Source of the DNA: Arthrobacter ulcerisalmonis
GTDB taxonomy: Bacteria; Actinomycetota; Actinomycetes; Actinomycetales; Micrococcaceae
NCBI RefSeq assembly: GCF_900609065.1
Contig: NZ_UXAU01000038.1
Span: 1-64,000 of the forward strand
Direction of reading: 5' to 3'
DNA: 64,000 bases
In this document: positions 26,228 through 36,713 of the stretch, in pieces
How positions within the stretch are numbered: position 1 is the stretch's first letter
How the letters are laid out: every line of letters begins with the position of its first letter
Program-made: the position numbers and the translations under genes
The notes under the pieces: model-generated
Database searches by the model: none
The model's input: only the letters and a program-made list of their open reading frames with translations
Told to the model about the DNA's origin: nothing

Positions 26228-26317
26228 GCTTCGAATATATCCCAGGAGGGGCATGGAACCGCCCGGCGCCGTCTTGCCGGGGCGGATTCGTGAACCGCGG
26301 CACCGTATGCTTGGCGG

Positions 26318-27004
26318 ATGACAAATTCCCCCTCTGCGGCTCCCACGCGCCCGGGAACTGGCCTCCGAATTGGTGTCTTGGCGCTTCAGGGCGACTTCCG
26401 GGAGCACCTGCGCGCGGCCGAGGACAGCGGCGCCGCCGCGGTGAGCGTGCGCCGGCCCGCCGAACTGACGGACCTTGACGGGCTGATCATCCCCGGCGGG
26501 GAGTCCACCGCCATTGACAAACTTGCCCGCGCCTTCGATCTCGCCGAGCCGCTGAAGGCGGCGATTGCGGACGGGCTGCCCGTCTACGGTTCCTGCGCCG
26601 GGATGATTCTGCTGGCCGACCAGATCGCCGACCCGGCAACAGACCTTGCGGGCGCCCCGCAGCAGAGCTTTGGCGGCCTGGACATCACCGTTCGGCGTAA
26701 CGCGTTCGGCCGGCAGCGCGAATCCTTCGAGACGGACCTGGACTTCAAGGGACTCGAATTCAGCGCCGTTGATTCGGTGGTGGCGCCCGTGCATGCCGTC
26801 TTTATCCGCGGCCCCCTGGTGGAGCGCGCCGGTCCTGGCGTGGAAGTCCTTGCCGAAGTTACCGCCGGAACCGCGCTTTCGGGGGAAGCTAGAATTGTTG
26901 CAGTACGTTCCGGCCGCCTCTTGGCCACCTCCTTCCATCCGGAAGTGACGGGCGAGCAACGTATCCACGAACTTTTTATCCGCATGATCAGAGGAGAAGC
27001 GTAA
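26318..27004 (+). CDS. pdxT: Pyridoxal 5'-phosphate synthase glutaminase subunit PdxT
   Basis: 228 residues. Class I glutaminase: [13 protein letters not shown], the oxyanion-strand motif IIPGGESTA, the nucleophile Cys93 in YGSCAGMI, and His207 with Glu209 in TSFHPEVTG. It feeds ammonia to PdxS. The first 15 residues (Ser/Pro/Thr-rich) extend beyond the usual start. It is separated from pdxS by 5.4 kb; yebC follows after 3 bases. The promoter region is shared with the divergent murT within 90 bases. Confidence 0.96.
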   Translation: MTNSPSAAPTRPGTGLRIGVLALQGDFREHLRAAEDSGAAAVSVRRPAELTDLDGLIIPGGESTAIDKLARAFDLAEPLKAAIADGLPVYGSCAGMILLADQIADPATDLAGAPQQSFGGLDITVRRNAFGRQRESFETDLDFKGLEFSAVDSVVAPVHAVFIRGPLVERAGPGVEVLAEVTAGTALSGEARIVAVRSGRLLATSFHPEVTGEQRIHELFIRMIRGEA

Positions 27005-27007
27005 AGC

Positions 27008-27763
27008 ATGTCAGGCCACTCCAAATGGGCAACCACCAAGCACAAAAAAGCCATCCTCGACAGCCGACGCGCCAAATCCTTTGCCAAGCTGATCAAGAAC
27101 ATCGAAGTAGCAGCCCGGATGGGCGGCCCGGACCTGCAGGGTAACCCCGGACTGGAACTGGCTGTCACCAAAGCCAAGAAGACCTCCGTCCCGGCAGACA
27201 ACATTGACCGTGCCATCAAGCGCGGCGCCGGACTCACCGGTGAAGTGGTCGACTACACCGAGATCATGTACGAGGCCCGCGGTCCGCAGGGCTCGGCCCT
27301 TCTGGTGGAGTGCCTCACTGACAACAAGAACCGCGCCGCCTCCGAGGTTCGCTTGGCTATCTCGCGCAACGGTGGCACCATCGCCGATCCCGGCTCCGTG
27401 AGCTACCTGTTCACCCGCAAGGGCGTGGTTAACCTGCCCAAGAACGGCTTGAGCGAAGATGACGTGCTGATGGCCGTGCTGGATGCCGGTGCTGAGGAAG
27501 TCAAGGACAACGGGGACACCTTTGAAATTCACTCCGAGCCAACCGACTTGCAGGCCATCCGTGATGCCCTCAAGGAAGCCGGCATCGAGTACGACACCGA
27601 CGAGGCAGAGTTCGTCCCGTCCATGCAGGTGGCACTTGACGTTGACGGCGCCCGCAAGTTCCTGAAGCTCGCTGACGCCCTTGAAGAGCTCGACGACGTC
27701 CAGAACGTCTACAGCAACGCTGACCTGAGCGCCGAGGTACAGGCAGCCCTGGAATCCGAGTGA
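27008..27763 (+). CDS. YebC/PmpR family protein
   Basis: 251 residues. It has the family N-terminus [17 protein letters not shown], then [15 protein letters not shown] and the acidic C-terminal domain with [16 protein letters not shown]. It lies three bases after pdxT, preceded by GAGGAG, and before ruvC, the widespread yebC-ruvCAB order. YebC proteins were described as DNA-binding regulators; recent work on the family links some members to relief of ribosome stalling. Which applies here cannot be told from sequence. Confidence 0.93.
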   Translation: MSGHSKWATTKHKKAILDSRRAKSFAKLIKNIEVAARMGGPDLQGNPGLELAVTKAKKTSVPADNIDRAIKRGAGLTGEVVDYTEIMYEARGPQGSALLVECLTDNKNRAASEVRLAISRNGGTIADPGSVSYLFTRKGVVNLPKNGLSEDDVLMAVLDAGAEEVKDNGDTFEIHSEPTDLQAIRDALKEAGIEYDTDEAEFVPSMQVALDVDGARKFLKLADALEELDDVQNVYSNADLSAEVQAALESE

Positions 27764-27794
27764 TTCCTCCGCGCATGGCTGCTGGGGCCCGGCG

Positions 27795-28373
27795 TTGACC
27801 CTCAGGGTATTGGGGGTTGATCCGGGCCTCACCCGGTGCGGGATCGGCGTGGTGGATGTGGAACGCAACCGCCGGGCCACCATGGTGGCAGTTGGCGTGG
27901 TGGGGACCTCGCCTGAGCAGACTCTTGACCAACGACTGCTAGTGATCGCCCTCGCCATCGACGAATGGCTGGACCGTCATAAGCCGGACGTGGTGGCGGT
28001 AGAACGGGTGTTTTCGCAGATGAACGTCAGCACCGTGATGGGCGTGGCCCAGGCCTCTGGGGTGGTAATTGCCGCCGCGGCGCGCCGTGGCATCCCAGTG
28101 GCCATGCACACGCCGTCGGAGGTGAAGGCTGCCGTCACGGGCAGCGGTTCTGCCAACAAGGACGCTGTCACCAAACTGGTCACCAAGATCCTTCGCTTGG
28201 AAGCCGCGCCCCGGCCCGCCGACGCAGCCGATGCGTTGGCGCTTGCCATCACGCATGCTTGGCGGGCTGGCAGCGGCGCCGCGGCGGCCACCACAGGGCC
28301 AGGCAGTTCCGCACTGACTCCGGCCCAACGCGCCTGGGCCGACGCAGAAGCGAAGGCGCGCCGCGGCCGCTGA
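27795..28373 (+). CDS. ruvC: Holliday junction endonuclease RuvC
   Basis: 192 residues from TTG 27795. The RNase H-like fold has four acidic residues: the Asp of [12 protein letters not shown], the Glu of AVERVF, and the Asp pair of [13 protein letters not shown]. It resolves Holliday junctions in the RuvABC complex. The C-terminal tail after about residue 160 is Ala/Gly-rich and likely disordered. It follows yebC by 31 bases. Confidence 0.95.
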   Translation: MTLRVLGVDPGLTRCGIGVVDVERNRRATMVAVGVVGTSPEQTLDQRLLVIALAIDEWLDRHKPDVVAVERVFSQMNVSTVMGVAQASGVVIAAAARRGIPVAMHTPSEVKAAVTGSGSANKDAVTKLVTKILRLEAAPRPADAADALALAITHAWRAGSGAAAATTGPGSSALTPAQRAWADAEAKARRGR

Positions 28374-28459
28374 AACCGATGGCTCCTTGCTAGGGTATTC
28401 GTAGATATGTTCGGATAGCCGGTCCAGCGAATGACCGGCAGTACACCAGGAGTACGGCC

Positions 28460-29104
28460 TTGATCAGCTTCCTTCGCGGAACAGTAGCGCATGTGGGCTT
28501 GTCCACGGCCGTCATCGACCTCAATGGGGCGGGGATGAGCGTCTTTGCCACTCCGCAGACGCTGAGTCGGCTCAAGGTGGGGGAGGAGGGAAAACTCTTC
28601 ACCTCCTTGATTGTCCGGGAAGATTCCCTCACCCTCTTCGGTTTCGCTTCTGATGATGAGCGGGAAGTGTTTGACATCCTGTTGAGCGTCAGCGGCGTTG
28701 GCCCGCGATTGGCTTTGGCCGTGCTGGCCGTCCACGAACCGGAAACCATCCGCGTGGCAGCACACAGCAGTGACAGCAAGACCTTCACCAAGGTCCCCGG
28801 CATTGGGCCCAAGGTGGCGGGCCGGATTGTGCTGGAGCTTGCCGGCAAGCTGGTTCCGCATGGTGACGCCGGGGCTCCCGGTACACCCACCGCGGCTGAG
28901 GCCGCCTGGAAGCCCCAGGTCGTGGCTGCCATGACCAGCTTGGGCTGGTCCGAGAAGGATGCCAGCACCAGCATCGACAAGGCGCTGGCAGATGACCCCG
29001 AGGTCCTGTTCCGGGGCAACGTCGCGGAAATTCTTCGCACCACCCTCCGCTGGCTGGGGCAGGACGGGGCCCGGGCCGGGAACCGTGTAGGCGCCCGTGG
29101 CTGA
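28460..29104 (+). CDS. ruvA: Holliday junction branch migration protein RuvA
   Basis: 214 residues from TTG 28460 (CAGGAG upstream). It has the N-terminal OB fold [12 protein letters not shown], two helix-hairpin-helix motifs ([13 protein letters not shown] and [19 protein letters not shown]), a Gly/Ala/Pro linker and the C-terminal RuvB-binding domain ([18 protein letters not shown]). It binds four-way junctions as a tetramer. Its last 8 bases overlap the GTG start of ruvB. Confidence 0.95.
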   Translation: MISFLRGTVAHVGLSTAVIDLNGAGMSVFATPQTLSRLKVGEEGKLFTSLIVREDSLTLFGFASDDEREVFDILLSVSGVGPRLALAVLAVHEPETIRVAAHSSDSKTFTKVPGIGPKVAGRIVLELAGKLVPHGDAGAPGTPTAAEAAWKPQVVAAMTSLGWSEKDASTSIDKALADDPEVLFRGNVAEILRTTLRWLGQDGARAGNRVGARG

Positions 29105-30176
29105 ACCGTCCCTCGTCGCTGCGGGGGAAGAGCCAGAAGAGCGAGTCATCGAAGCCGCGCTGCGGCCAAAGAACCTCGATGACTTCGTGGGCCAGCACCG
29201 GGTCCGCAAACAGCTTTCACTGGTGCTGCAGGCCTCCAGGATGCGTGGCCGCAGCGCGGACCACGTTCTCTTTTCCGGTCCACCCGGTTTGGGCAAAACC
29301 ACCTTGGCCATGATCGTCGCCGCGGAGATGAACTCCCCGCTGCGGATCAGTAGCGGGCCCGCCATCCAACACGCGGGCGACTTGGCAGCGATACTATCCT
29401 CCTTATCCGAGGGCGAGGTCTTGTTCCTCGATGAGATTCACCGGATGTCACGGCCAGCCGAAGAAATGCTCTACATGGCCATGGAGGACTTCCGGGTGGA
29501 CATTGTGGTGGGCAAGGGGGCTGGTGCTACCGCTATCCCGCTGGAACTGCCGCCGTTTACCCTGGTGGGTGCCACCACCCGGGCGGGGCTCCTGCCTGGG
29601 CCGCTCCGTGATCGCTTTGGGTTCACCGGCCATCTGGAGTTCTATTCGGTGGCCGAGCTGGAACTGGTCTTGCGTCGCTCCGCAGGCCTGCTTGACCTGA
29701 AGGTGAACTCAGCCGGATTCAGCGAAATTGCTGGCAGGTCCAGGGGTACGCCCCGGATCGCCAACCGCCTGCTGCGACGGGTTAGGGACTGGGCGCTGGT
29801 GCACGGAATCGAACAGATTGATGCCCGCGCAGCCTCGGCGGCGCTGGACATGTATGAGGTGGACAAAAAGGGACTGGACCGGCTGGACCGGGCTGTCCTA
29901 GAAGCACTCATCACCAAGTTTGGTGGCGGGCCGGTTGGCCTCTCAACACTGGCCATTGCCGTGGGGGAGGAAACCGAAACAGTAGAAACGGTAGCCGAGC
30001 CGTTCTTGGTGCGGGAAGGGCTGCTGGGCAGGACGCCCCGGGGCCGGATTGCCATGGCGCCAGCCTGGACCCACCTGGGTTATGCCGTTCCTGCCGGAGC
30101 GTTTGGCCAGGAGCAGCTGGACCTTTTCGAACCAGCTGCAGAGGACACCGAATCCGGCGACGCCTGGCAGGTGTGA
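29097..30176 (+). CDS. ruvB: Holliday junction helicase RuvB
   Basis: 359 residues from GTG 29097. AAA+ motor: Walker [12 protein letters not shown], Walker B LFLDEIHR, sensor 1 [10 protein letters not shown], and the arginine finger region GPLRDRFGF. The C-terminal winged helix ([11 protein letters not shown] onward) binds DNA. It drives branch migration with RuvA. It overlaps the end of ruvA by 8 bases. Confidence 0.97.
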   Translation: MAEPSLVAAGEEPEERVIEAALRPKNLDDFVGQHRVRKQLSLVLQASRMRGRSADHVLFSGPPGLGKTTLAMIVAAEMNSPLRISSGPAIQHAGDLAAILSSLSEGEVLFLDEIHRMSRPAEEMLYMAMEDFRVDIVVGKGAGATAIPLELPPFTLVGATTRAGLLPGPLRDRFGFTGHLEFYSVAELELVLRRSAGLLDLKVNSAGFSEIAGRSRGTPRIANRLLRRVRDWALVHGIEQIDARAASAALDMYEVDKKGLDRLDRAVLEALITKFGGGPVGLSTLAIAVGEETETVETVAEPFLVREGLLGRTPRGRIAMAPAWTHLGYAVPAGAFGQEQLDLFEPAAEDTESGDAWQV

Positions 30177-30286
30177 CCCACCTGGCAGGCTCCGTTCAGC
30201 TTTTCCCCCTAGACTGGTACGACGCTCGGCGCGCCCACTTGGCGTCGCCGGAACTGGCCAGGCACGCAAAAGAACGGATTTTTCCC

Positions 30287-30691
30287 TTGGATTTAATGTC
30301 AATTCTCCTCTTCGTCATGCTTGGCGTGTTCATCTTCATGATGTTCCGTCGCAACAAGAAGACGCAGCAGCAGCAGGCTCAACTCCAATCGCAGTTCTCT
30401 CCCGGTGTTGAGGTCATGACCAGCTTCGGCCTGTACGGCCGGATCGTGTCCATGGATGACGCAGAGAACAAAGTCGTCCTCGAACTCTCCCCGGGTAACC
30501 TCGCTACGGTGCACCGCCAGGCGGTTACCAAGATTGTGGAGCCCGTGGCGGCGGATGAGGAAGAAACCCCCGCCGTCCCGAACGATCTCTCCTCCCTCTC
30601 CGTTGAAGGCGCCGGCACCCCGGCAGCCAGCGAGACCTCCGAAGAGACCCTGAAGCGACTCAACGAAGAGGGCAAGAAGGACAGCCAGTAG
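30287..30691 (+). CDS. yajC: Preprotein translocase subunit YajC
   Basis: 134 residues from TTG 30287; ATG 30296 is the alternative, and an upstream frame is ignored. One membrane helix (ILLFVMLGVFIFMMF) is followed by the family sequence RRNKKTQQQQ and the soluble YajC core with PGVEVMTSFGLYGRI. The C-terminal 45 residues are Glu/Ser-rich and probably disordered. It forms the accessory complex with SecD and SecF, whose genes follow. Confidence 0.9.
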   Translation: MDLMSILLFVMLGVFIFMMFRRNKKTQQQQAQLQSQFSPGVEVMTSFGLYGRIVSMDDAENKVVLELSPGNLATVHRQAVTKIVEPVAADEEETPAVPNDLSSLSVEGAGTPAASETSEETLKRLNEEGKKDSQ

Positions 30692-30724
30692 CGCTGCCGC
30701 TTCCAGGCCTCTACCACTACGGTC

Positions 30725-30754
30725 AACCGCCGGTGCACGTATGCACCGGCGGTT
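30725..30754 (+). terminator. Perfect hairpin between yajC and secD
   Basis: Arms 30725-30737 and 30742-30754 are exact 13-base complements with a 4-base loop. The hairpin lies 34 bases after the yajC stop and 27 bases before the secD start, with no T-run. It may end part of the transcripts or protect an mRNA end within the yajC-secDF unit. Confidence 0.6.
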
Positions 30755-30781
30755 CGTCCGTGAACAAGAGAAAGATCGACA

Positions 30782-32539
30782 ATGGCACGAACTGGCCGTA
30801 AGAAACCAGGCCTGCGGGTCCTGGTCTGGCTCGGCGTCATCCTCGCCGTCCTGACCGCCGTCTTGGCTGGCGGGACCATTGCTGGGCAGGCGAGCTGGGC
30901 TCCCAAGCTGGCGCTCGACCTTGAGGGTGGTACCCAGATGATCCTGGCGCCTAAGGTCGAGGGCGACGCGAACATCACCGAAGAGCAGCTCAACCAGGCT
31001 GTCGCCATCATCAGGCAGCGCGTTGACGGCTCTGGCGTGGCCGAGGCGGAAATCAGCACCCAGTCTGGCCGCAACGTGGTGGTTAGCCTTCCAGGAACGC
31101 CCAGCAAGGAAACCCGGGACCTCATCCAGGCCTCCGCTGACATGAACTTCCGCCCCGTGCTGCTTAACGGCGCCGGTGCCGTGGTCCCGGAAGCTTCCCG
31201 CACTCCTGCTGACCAGCTGCCTGCGCCAACGGCAGCGCCCACCAACAGCAGCGACACCAACTGGATCACCCCTGAGGTCTACCAAGAGTTTGAGGCCTTG
31301 GATTGCGATAACCCTGGCCCCGAAGAAGTGCAGCGCTCCGACCCAGCCAAGCCGCTGGTGACCTGCGAGCCCGCCACAGCTACGGCCCCGGCCATCAAGT
31401 ACATCTTGGGCCCGGTGGAGGTCAAGGGCAGCAACATTGTCACCTCCTCGTTCCAGCTCCAGCAGGGCGCCCAGGGCGCCGTCACCAACGAGTGGGCTGT
31501 CAACATCCAGTTCGACGACGAAGGTACCGCCAAGTTCAAGACGGTCACCGAGCGCCTGAACCAGTTCTACCTGGCCGCTGGTGGCCAGTCGGGAAGCGAC
31601 CCCAAAGCCCAGTTCGCCATTGTGCTGGACGACCAGGTCATTTCTGCACCGCGATCCCTAGCGATCATCACTGATGGCCGTCCGCAGATCACCGGTGGAT
31701 TTACCGAGGCCACAGCCAAGGCGTTGTCTGATCAGTTGAAGTTCGGCGCATTGCCCATCAGCTTCGAAATCCAGAGCGACCAGCAGATCTCCGCCACCCT
31801 TGGTGGCGAACAACTGCGCATGGGCCTGTTGGCAGGCATTATCGGGCTCCTCCTGGTGGTGGTTTACTCACTCTTCCAATACCGGGCGCTGGGTTTGGTG
31901 ACCATCGCCTCGCTGGTGGTTGCCGGCGTGCTCACCTACCTGGCGATCGCCATCCTCGGGTGGACCGAAAACTACCGGCTGTCCCTGGCTGGCGTCGCCG
32001 GTATCATCGTGGCCATCGGTCAGACAGCCGATTCGTTCATCGTCTACTTCGAACGGATCCGCGATGAACTCCGGGACGGCCGCGGCCTGGTATCCGCCGT
32101 CGAAAACGGCTGGAAGCGTGCCAAGCGCACCGTGCTTGCCTCCAAGGCCGTCAACTTGCTCGCCGCGTTGGTGTTGTACTTCGTGGCAGTGGGTAACGTC
32201 CGTGGCTTCGCATTTACCCTGGGCATTACGGCGCTTGCCGACCTCCTGGTGGTCTTCATGTTCACCCATCCCACCCTGCAGATGTTGGCGCGGACCAAGT
32301 TCTTCGGCGAAGGCCACCGGTTCTCCGGCCTCGATCCGAAGAAACTCGGCGCGGTGCCCCTATACCGTGGCGCCGGCCGGATCCGCACACCAGACGAAAA
32401 GCCGACGGCCGCCCGTGGCAAGAATGCGGGTGCCGCAGCTGAAGCTGAACGCCGGATGACGATCGCGGAACGCCGACTCGCCGAAAAGCAGGACCAGTTG
32501 AGCGGTACGTCGACGTCCGCAGCGAAGGAGAAGAAGTAA
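30782..32539 (+). CDS. secD: Protein translocase subunit SecD
   Basis: 585 residues. It has a first membrane helix near the N-terminus (VLVWLGVILAVLTAVLAG), then the signature LDLEGGTQMIL, a large extracytoplasmic domain that contains a Pro/Thr/Ser-rich insertion around residue 140, and five more helices beginning LLAGIIGLLLVVVYSLFQY. ADSFIVYFERIRDELRDG is the conserved loop. The last 60 residues are charged and cytoplasmic. With SecF it uses the proton motive force to finish Sec export. TAATG joins it to secF. Confidence 0.96.
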   Translation: MARTGRKKPGLRVLVWLGVILAVLTAVLAGGTIAGQASWAPKLALDLEGGTQMILAPKVEGDANITEEQLNQAVAIIRQRVDGSGVAEAEISTQSGRNVVVSLPGTPSKETRDLIQASADMNFRPVLLNGAGAVVPEASRTPADQLPAPTAAPTNSSDTNWITPEVYQEFEALDCDNPGPEEVQRSDPAKPLVTCEPATATAPAIKYILGPVEVKGSNIVTSSFQLQQGAQGAVTNEWAVNIQFDDEGTAKFKTVTERLNQFYLAAGGQSGSDPKAQFAIVLDDQVISAPRSLAIITDGRPQITGGFTEATAKALSDQLKFGALPISFEIQSDQQISATLGGEQLRMGLLAGIIGLLLVVVYSLFQYRALGLVTIASLVVAGVLTYLAIAILGWTENYRLSLAGVAGIIVAIGQTADSFIVYFERIRDELRDGRGLVSAVENGWKRAKRTVLASKAVNLLAALVLYFVAVGNVRGFAFTLGITALADLLVVFMFTHPTLQMLARTKFFGEGHRFSGLDPKKLGAVPLYRGAGRIRTPDEKPTAARGKNAGAAAEAERRMTIAERRLAEKQDQLSGTSTSAAKEKK

Positions 32540-33555
32540 TGTCACGCTTCGCGAATTTTGGTAACGACCTTTATAGCGGCAAGCGGTCCTACGATTTTGT
32601 CGGCACCAAGAAGCTGTGGTTTCTCATTGCCGTGATCGGCGTTGCCATCTCCATCATCGTCCCGATTGCCAAAGGCGGATTCAACCTCGGCATCGAGTTC
32701 CGCGGTGGCTCGGAGTTCACCGTCTCCAACGTCCAGTCCACCGATCCTGCCCTGGGCGAGAAGATCGTCACCGACGTGGTGGCGGGCAGTGTTCCCCGCG
32801 TGGCCAACGTGGCGGGTACCACCATGCGGATCCAGACGGACCGACTCACGGACGATGAGACGCTCAGGATCAAGGATGGCCTCGCCACTGCCTACGGCGT
32901 GACGGACAACGAGGTGACCTCGACGTTCGTCGGCCCCACCTGGGGTGCTGACGTCACCAAGCAGGCACTGATTGGCCTAGTGGTCTTTGTCCTGTTGGCG
33001 GCGGTCCTGATGGCCCTGTACTTCAGGACCTGGAAGATGTCTCTTTCGGCGATTGCCGGTATGGGCGTCACCATGTTCATCACAGCTGGCGTGTATGCGC
33101 TCAGCGACTTTGAAGTCACCCCGTCTGCCATCATCGGTTTCCTCACGGTGTTGAGCTACTCGCTGTATGACACCGTGGTGGTGTTCGACAAGATCCGCGA
33201 AAACACCTCGGAGCTGGACGCCAGCACCAAGCGCACGTTTGGCGAAGAAGTGAACCTAGCCGTGAACCAGACGCTGGTGCGTTCCATCAACACCATGATG
33301 GTAGCCATTCTCCCGGTGGGAGCCATCTTGTTCATCGGTGCGGGCCTGCTCGGCGCTGGTACCTTGCGGGACCTGTCACTGGCGTTGTTCGTGGGGATCC
33401 TGATCGGCACGGCGGCCACCATCTTCATCGCCGCTCCGCTCTACGCACTGCTCCGGCAGAACGAACCTGACCTCGTCAAGCAGGCCAAACGCGTGGCCCA
33501 GCGGCGGGAGAACACCGCTGCCGCAACTGCGGCAGGAGATCCTGCCACCGCCTGA
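32539..33555 (+). CDS. secF: Protein translocase subunit SecF
   Basis: 338 residues. It has six membrane helices with the signatures FNLGIEFRGGSEF, YDTVVVFDKIRENT and NQTLVRSINTM. It is translated from an ATG that shares its A with the secD stop. The C-terminal tail is Ala/Arg-rich. It works with SecD as the export motor accessory. Confidence 0.96.
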   Translation: MSRFANFGNDLYSGKRSYDFVGTKKLWFLIAVIGVAISIIVPIAKGGFNLGIEFRGGSEFTVSNVQSTDPALGEKIVTDVVAGSVPRVANVAGTTMRIQTDRLTDDETLRIKDGLATAYGVTDNEVTSTFVGPTWGADVTKQALIGLVVFVLLAAVLMALYFRTWKMSLSAIAGMGVTMFITAGVYALSDFEVTPSAIIGFLTVLSYSLYDTVVVFDKIRENTSELDASTKRTFGEEVNLAVNQTLVRSINTMMVAILPVGAILFIGAGLLGAGTLRDLSLALFVGILIGTAATIFIAAPLYALLRQNEPDLVKQAKRVAQRRENTAAATAAGDPATA

Positions 33556-33574
33556 GACGCCAGCCCCTGCGGGT

Positions 33575-33615
33575 AATGGACCGGACTGCGTATTCTGTGC
33601 GCGTTCCGGTCCATT
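33575..33615 (+). terminator. Hairpin after secF
   Basis: Arms 33575-33585 and 33605-33615 are perfect 11-base complements with a 19-base loop, 20 bases after the secF stop. There is no T-run. A TATAAA hexamer at 33634-33639 may be the -10 for rel, about 57 bases before its start. Confidence 0.55.
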
Positions 33616-33695
33616 CGGCATTTCGGGGCCGGTTATAAAACTGGAAGTCCGGAGGAATAGACTGAGGTAATTAAACGGTGGTGAGGGGTACTTCA

Positions 33696-36083
33696 TTGGA
33701 AGAACGTTCGGCGTCGGCGCCAGCTGTTCAGGGACCAGATTCTGGTGGCGTGGTAGCAGAGCCTGCAGAGGCTGGGCGGCCCAGTTCGTTGGTGCCCGTG
33801 GACAATTCTGGGACCCGGCCAACATTTCCTGGCCGCCGGGAGCGGACCAGGTCCCGTCTGGCGCGCCTCACGGGTCGCGGTGCCGCCACCTATTCGCCCA
33901 TCCTGGAACCGCTGCTGCGGACGGTGCGGGCGAACAACCCCAAAGAAGACTTTGATCTGATCCAACGCGCATTTGACGTGGCGGAGCACAGCCACCGCGG
34001 CCAGAAGCGCAAAAGCGGAGACCCATACATCACCCACCCGGTGGCCGTGGCCACCATCCTGGCGGAACTGGGCCTGAGTGGGACAACTCTTGCGGCGGCC
34101 CTCCTGCATGACACGGTCGAGGACACCCCCTACACCCTGGCCGATCTCACGGCGGACTTCGGCGCCGAGGTGGCAATGCTGGTGGATGGCGTCACCAAGT
34201 TGGACAAGGTGAGTTTCGGCGAAGCCGCACAGTCCGAAACGGTCCGCAAGATGGTCGTGGCCATGGCCAAGGACATCCGCGTCCTGATGATCAAGCTCGC
34301 CGATCGGTTGCATAACGCCCGGACGTGGCGCTTCGTGTCGGCTGAGTCCTCGGCGCGAAAGGCCCGCGAGACACTCGATATTTTCGCCCCCTTGGCGCAT
34401 CGACTCGGCATGAACACCATCAAGTGGGAACTCGAAGACCTCTCCTTCGCGGCGCTGTACCCCAAGGTGTACGAGGAAATCGTCCGGATGGTGGGGGACA
34501 GGACCCCAGAGCGGGAAAAGAGCCTCAGCGTCATCCGCGACCAGATCACCGATGACCTGCGTACTGCCCGCATTAAGGCCACCATCAGCGGCCGGCCCAA
34601 GCACTACTACTCGATCTACCAAAAGATGATCGTTCGCGACAAAGACTTTGACGACATCAACGACCTCATGGGGGTCCGGGTCCTGGTCGACTCGGTGCGG
34701 GACTGCTACGCGGCCCTTGGCAGCATGCACTCGCGGTGGAATCCCCTGCCTGGCAAGTTCAAGGATTACATTGCCATGCCCAAGTTCAACATGTACCAGT
34801 CGCTGCACACCACGGTGATCGGTCCCGGCGGCAAACCGGTGGAAATCCAGATCCGCACCCACGAGATGCACCGCCGGGCCGAGTACGGCGTGGCTGCGCA
34901 CTGGAAGTACAAGGACCAACCCAACCGGACGGCAGTAGGCCCCGGGAGCCCGCGCGACGGCGACATGGGCTGGCTCCGGTCCTTGCTGGACTGGCAGCAG
35001 GAGACATCCGATCCGGGAGAGTTCCTGGACTCGTTGCGGTTCGAGATCAACGCGCGCGAAGTTTTCGTGTTCACCCCCAAGGGCGAGGTCATGGCCTTGC
35101 CCGCAGGCTCAACACCGGTGGACTTCGCCTACGCAGTGCACACCGAGGTGGGGCACCGCACCATCGGCGCCCGGGTGAACGGCAAGCTGGTTCCCCTCAA
35201 CAGCGAACTCAACCACGGCGACTGGGTTGAGATCTTCACCTCCAAGGCAGAAGGCGCAGGACCCAGCCAGGACTGGCAGCACTTCGTCAAGAGCGCGCGA
35301 GCCCGGAACAAGATCCGGCAGTGGTTCAGCAAGGAGCGTCGCGAAGAGGCCATCGACAGGGGCAAGGAACTGCTGACGCGTGCCATGCGCAAGCAGAACC
35401 TGCCCCTCCAACGGCTGATGACCCACGAGGCCTTGGCCGCCGTGGCCGAGGACTTCAAGTACGTGGACATTTCCGGTCTGTACGCGGGCGTGGGAGATGG
35501 GCATACATCGGCGCAGTCCGTGATGGAACGGCTGGTGGAGAGCCTCGGTGGCAACCAGCAGGCCACGGATGAGGTCACCGAGGTCAGCATCCCCACCCAG
35601 GTGGCCAAGACCCGGTTCTCCGATTCCGGTGTGGTGGTCCGAGGCGTTGATGATGTCTGGGTGAAGTTGGCCCGCTGCTGTACACCTGTTCCGCCCGATC
35701 CCATCTTGGGATTCGTCACCCGCGGCTCTGGGGTGTCGGTGCACCGGACCGACTGCACCAACATTGCAGACCTCCTCGATCAGCCAGACCGGATTGTGGA
35801 TGTTGACTGGGCTCCCACCCAGGCGAGCGTGTTCCTGGTGGAAATCCAGGTGGAGGCGTTGGACCGCAAGTCACTGCTCTCCGATGTCACCAGGATCCTC
35901 TCCGAAAACCACGTGAACATCCTGGCCGCCAGCGTGCACACCTCCACGGACAGGGTTGCCATCTCAAAGTTTGCGTTCGAGATGGGGGACCCCAAGTACC
36001 TCAGCCACGTGCTCAGCGCCGTCCGTCGGATCGATGGCGTGTTCGATGTCTACCGGACCACCGGGAACAAGCGCCGAGGCTAG
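33696..36083 (+). CDS. rel: Bifunctional (p)ppGpp synthetase/hydrolase
   Basis: 795 residues from TTG 33696, which has GAGGGG seven bases upstream; GTG 33678 is an alternative. Domains in order: HD hydrolase ([18 protein letters not shown] and [10 protein letters not shown]), synthetase ([19 protein letters not shown] and [11 protein letters not shown]), TGS ([19 protein letters not shown]), a conserved-cysteine region ([12 protein letters not shown]) and a C-terminal ACT domain. It makes and degrades the starvation alarmone at the ribosome. The N-terminal 60 residues are disordered. Its final 120 bases are overlapped by an opposing gene. Confidence 0.96.
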   Translation: MEERSASAPAVQGPDSGGVVAEPAEAGRPSSLVPVDNSGTRPTFPGRRERTRSRLARLTGRGAATYSPILEPLLRTVRANNPKEDFDLIQRAFDVAEHSHRGQKRKSGDPYITHPVAVATILAELGLSGTTLAAALLHDTVEDTPYTLADLTADFGAEVAMLVDGVTKLDKVSFGEAAQSETVRKMVVAMAKDIRVLMIKLADRLHNARTWRFVSAESSARKARETLDIFAPLAHRLGMNTIKWELEDLSFAALYPKVYEEIVRMVGDRTPEREKSLSVIRDQITDDLRTARIKATISGRPKHYYSIYQKMIVRDKDFDDINDLMGVRVLVDSVRDCYAALGSMHSRWNPLPGKFKDYIAMPKFNMYQSLHTTVIGPGGKPVEIQIRTHEMHRRAEYGVAAHWKYKDQPNRTAVGPGSPRDGDMGWLRSLLDWQQETSDPGEFLDSLRFEINAREVFVFTPKGEVMALPAGSTPVDFAYAVHTEVGHRTIGARVNGKLVPLNSELNHGDWVEIFTSKAEGAGPSQDWQHFVKSARARNKIRQWFSKERREEAIDRGKELLTRAMRKQNLPLQRLMTHEALAAVAEDFKYVDISGLYAGVGDGHTSAQSVMERLVESLGGNQQATDEVTEVSIPTQVAKTRFSDSGVVVRGVDDVWVKLARCCTPVPPDPILGFVTRGSGVSVHRTDCTNIADLLDQPDRIVDVDWAPTQASVFLVEIQVEALDRKSLLSDVTRILSENHVNILAASVHTSTDRVAISKFAFEMGDPKYLSHVLSAVRRIDGVFDVYRTTGNKRRG

Positions 36084-36680
36084 CAGCTCAAGCTTCTCGA
36101 GTGCCGCCCGCTTGTGCGGCACTCGGGGGCTCGCCTCAATGGCCAAGACCAGCAATCGGAGCCTGACATCGTTCTGCGGCCGCGCCAACAGCCTGGCCAG
36201 GGCGGCGATGGACTGTTTCGCTTCAACGTGCAGGGCAATGTCAAGGGCGGTCCGCAGCGGGCTTGAGACCATGAGCCCGCCCAGACTGACCACATCCATG
36301 GGCCCCAGCTTCACCTCATGCAGGGTGCAGCCTCGGGTGCCGCGCAGGCTGGAGACCCGCCGGCTCGCATCCACCAAGAGGGCCAGTTTGTCCGGCTCTG
36401 GCGCGCAACCGTAGATCCAGGCAGCGCTCAGGCGGCCAGCAACCACCCGCTGCCGGATCCGGGCCGGCACCGCGCCGGCTACCGCCCGGGCCCGGAGTTG
36501 CGGCGTGACGGGAACCTGTGGCGGGACAAAGCCCTGGTGATGGATCCGGGCCAGCACGCCATCCAGTGCCATGGCCTGCAATTCGGGCCAACCGAACGGT
36601 GAGTCCGGCGCATACAGTTCGAGGAAACGCGGCGAGAGGGCGTTTGCCGCTGCCGTGCTGGGGGCCGATGTGGGTGCCAT
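35964..36680 (-). CDS. AbiEi-type antitoxin-like protein (orphan)
   Basis: 238 residues from ATG 36680, preceded by GGATGGAG. The layout resembles AbiEi-like proteins of actinobacteria: [20 protein letters not shown], then [20 protein letters not shown], and [19 protein letters not shown], followed by a helical tail. AbiEi proteins are DNA-binding antitoxins of type IV systems, but no AbiEii nucleotidyltransferase toxin lies nearby. The last 120 bases run antisense into the 3' end of rel because no earlier stop exists. The family call is tentative. Confidence 0.5.
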   Translation of the reverse strand: MAPTSAPSTAAANALSPRFLELYAPDSPFGWPELQAMALDGVLARIHHQGFVPPQVPVTPQLRARAVAGAVPARIRQRVVAGRLSAAWIYGCAPEPDKLALLVDASRRVSSLRGTRGCTLHEVKLGPMDVVSLGGLMVSSPLRTALDIALHVEAKQSIAALARLLARPQNDVRLRLLVLAIEASPRVPHKRAALEKLELLASALVPGGPVDIEHAIDPTDGAEHVAEVLGVPHLERKL

Positions 36681-36713
36681 TGCTCCATCCTGCCCCGGAC
36701 TGCAGCAACGACA

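Noticed and set aside
26228..26968. N-terminal extension of murT by some 247 codons
   Set aside because: It lies antisense to pdxT and lacks any domain; MurT begins normally at 26227.
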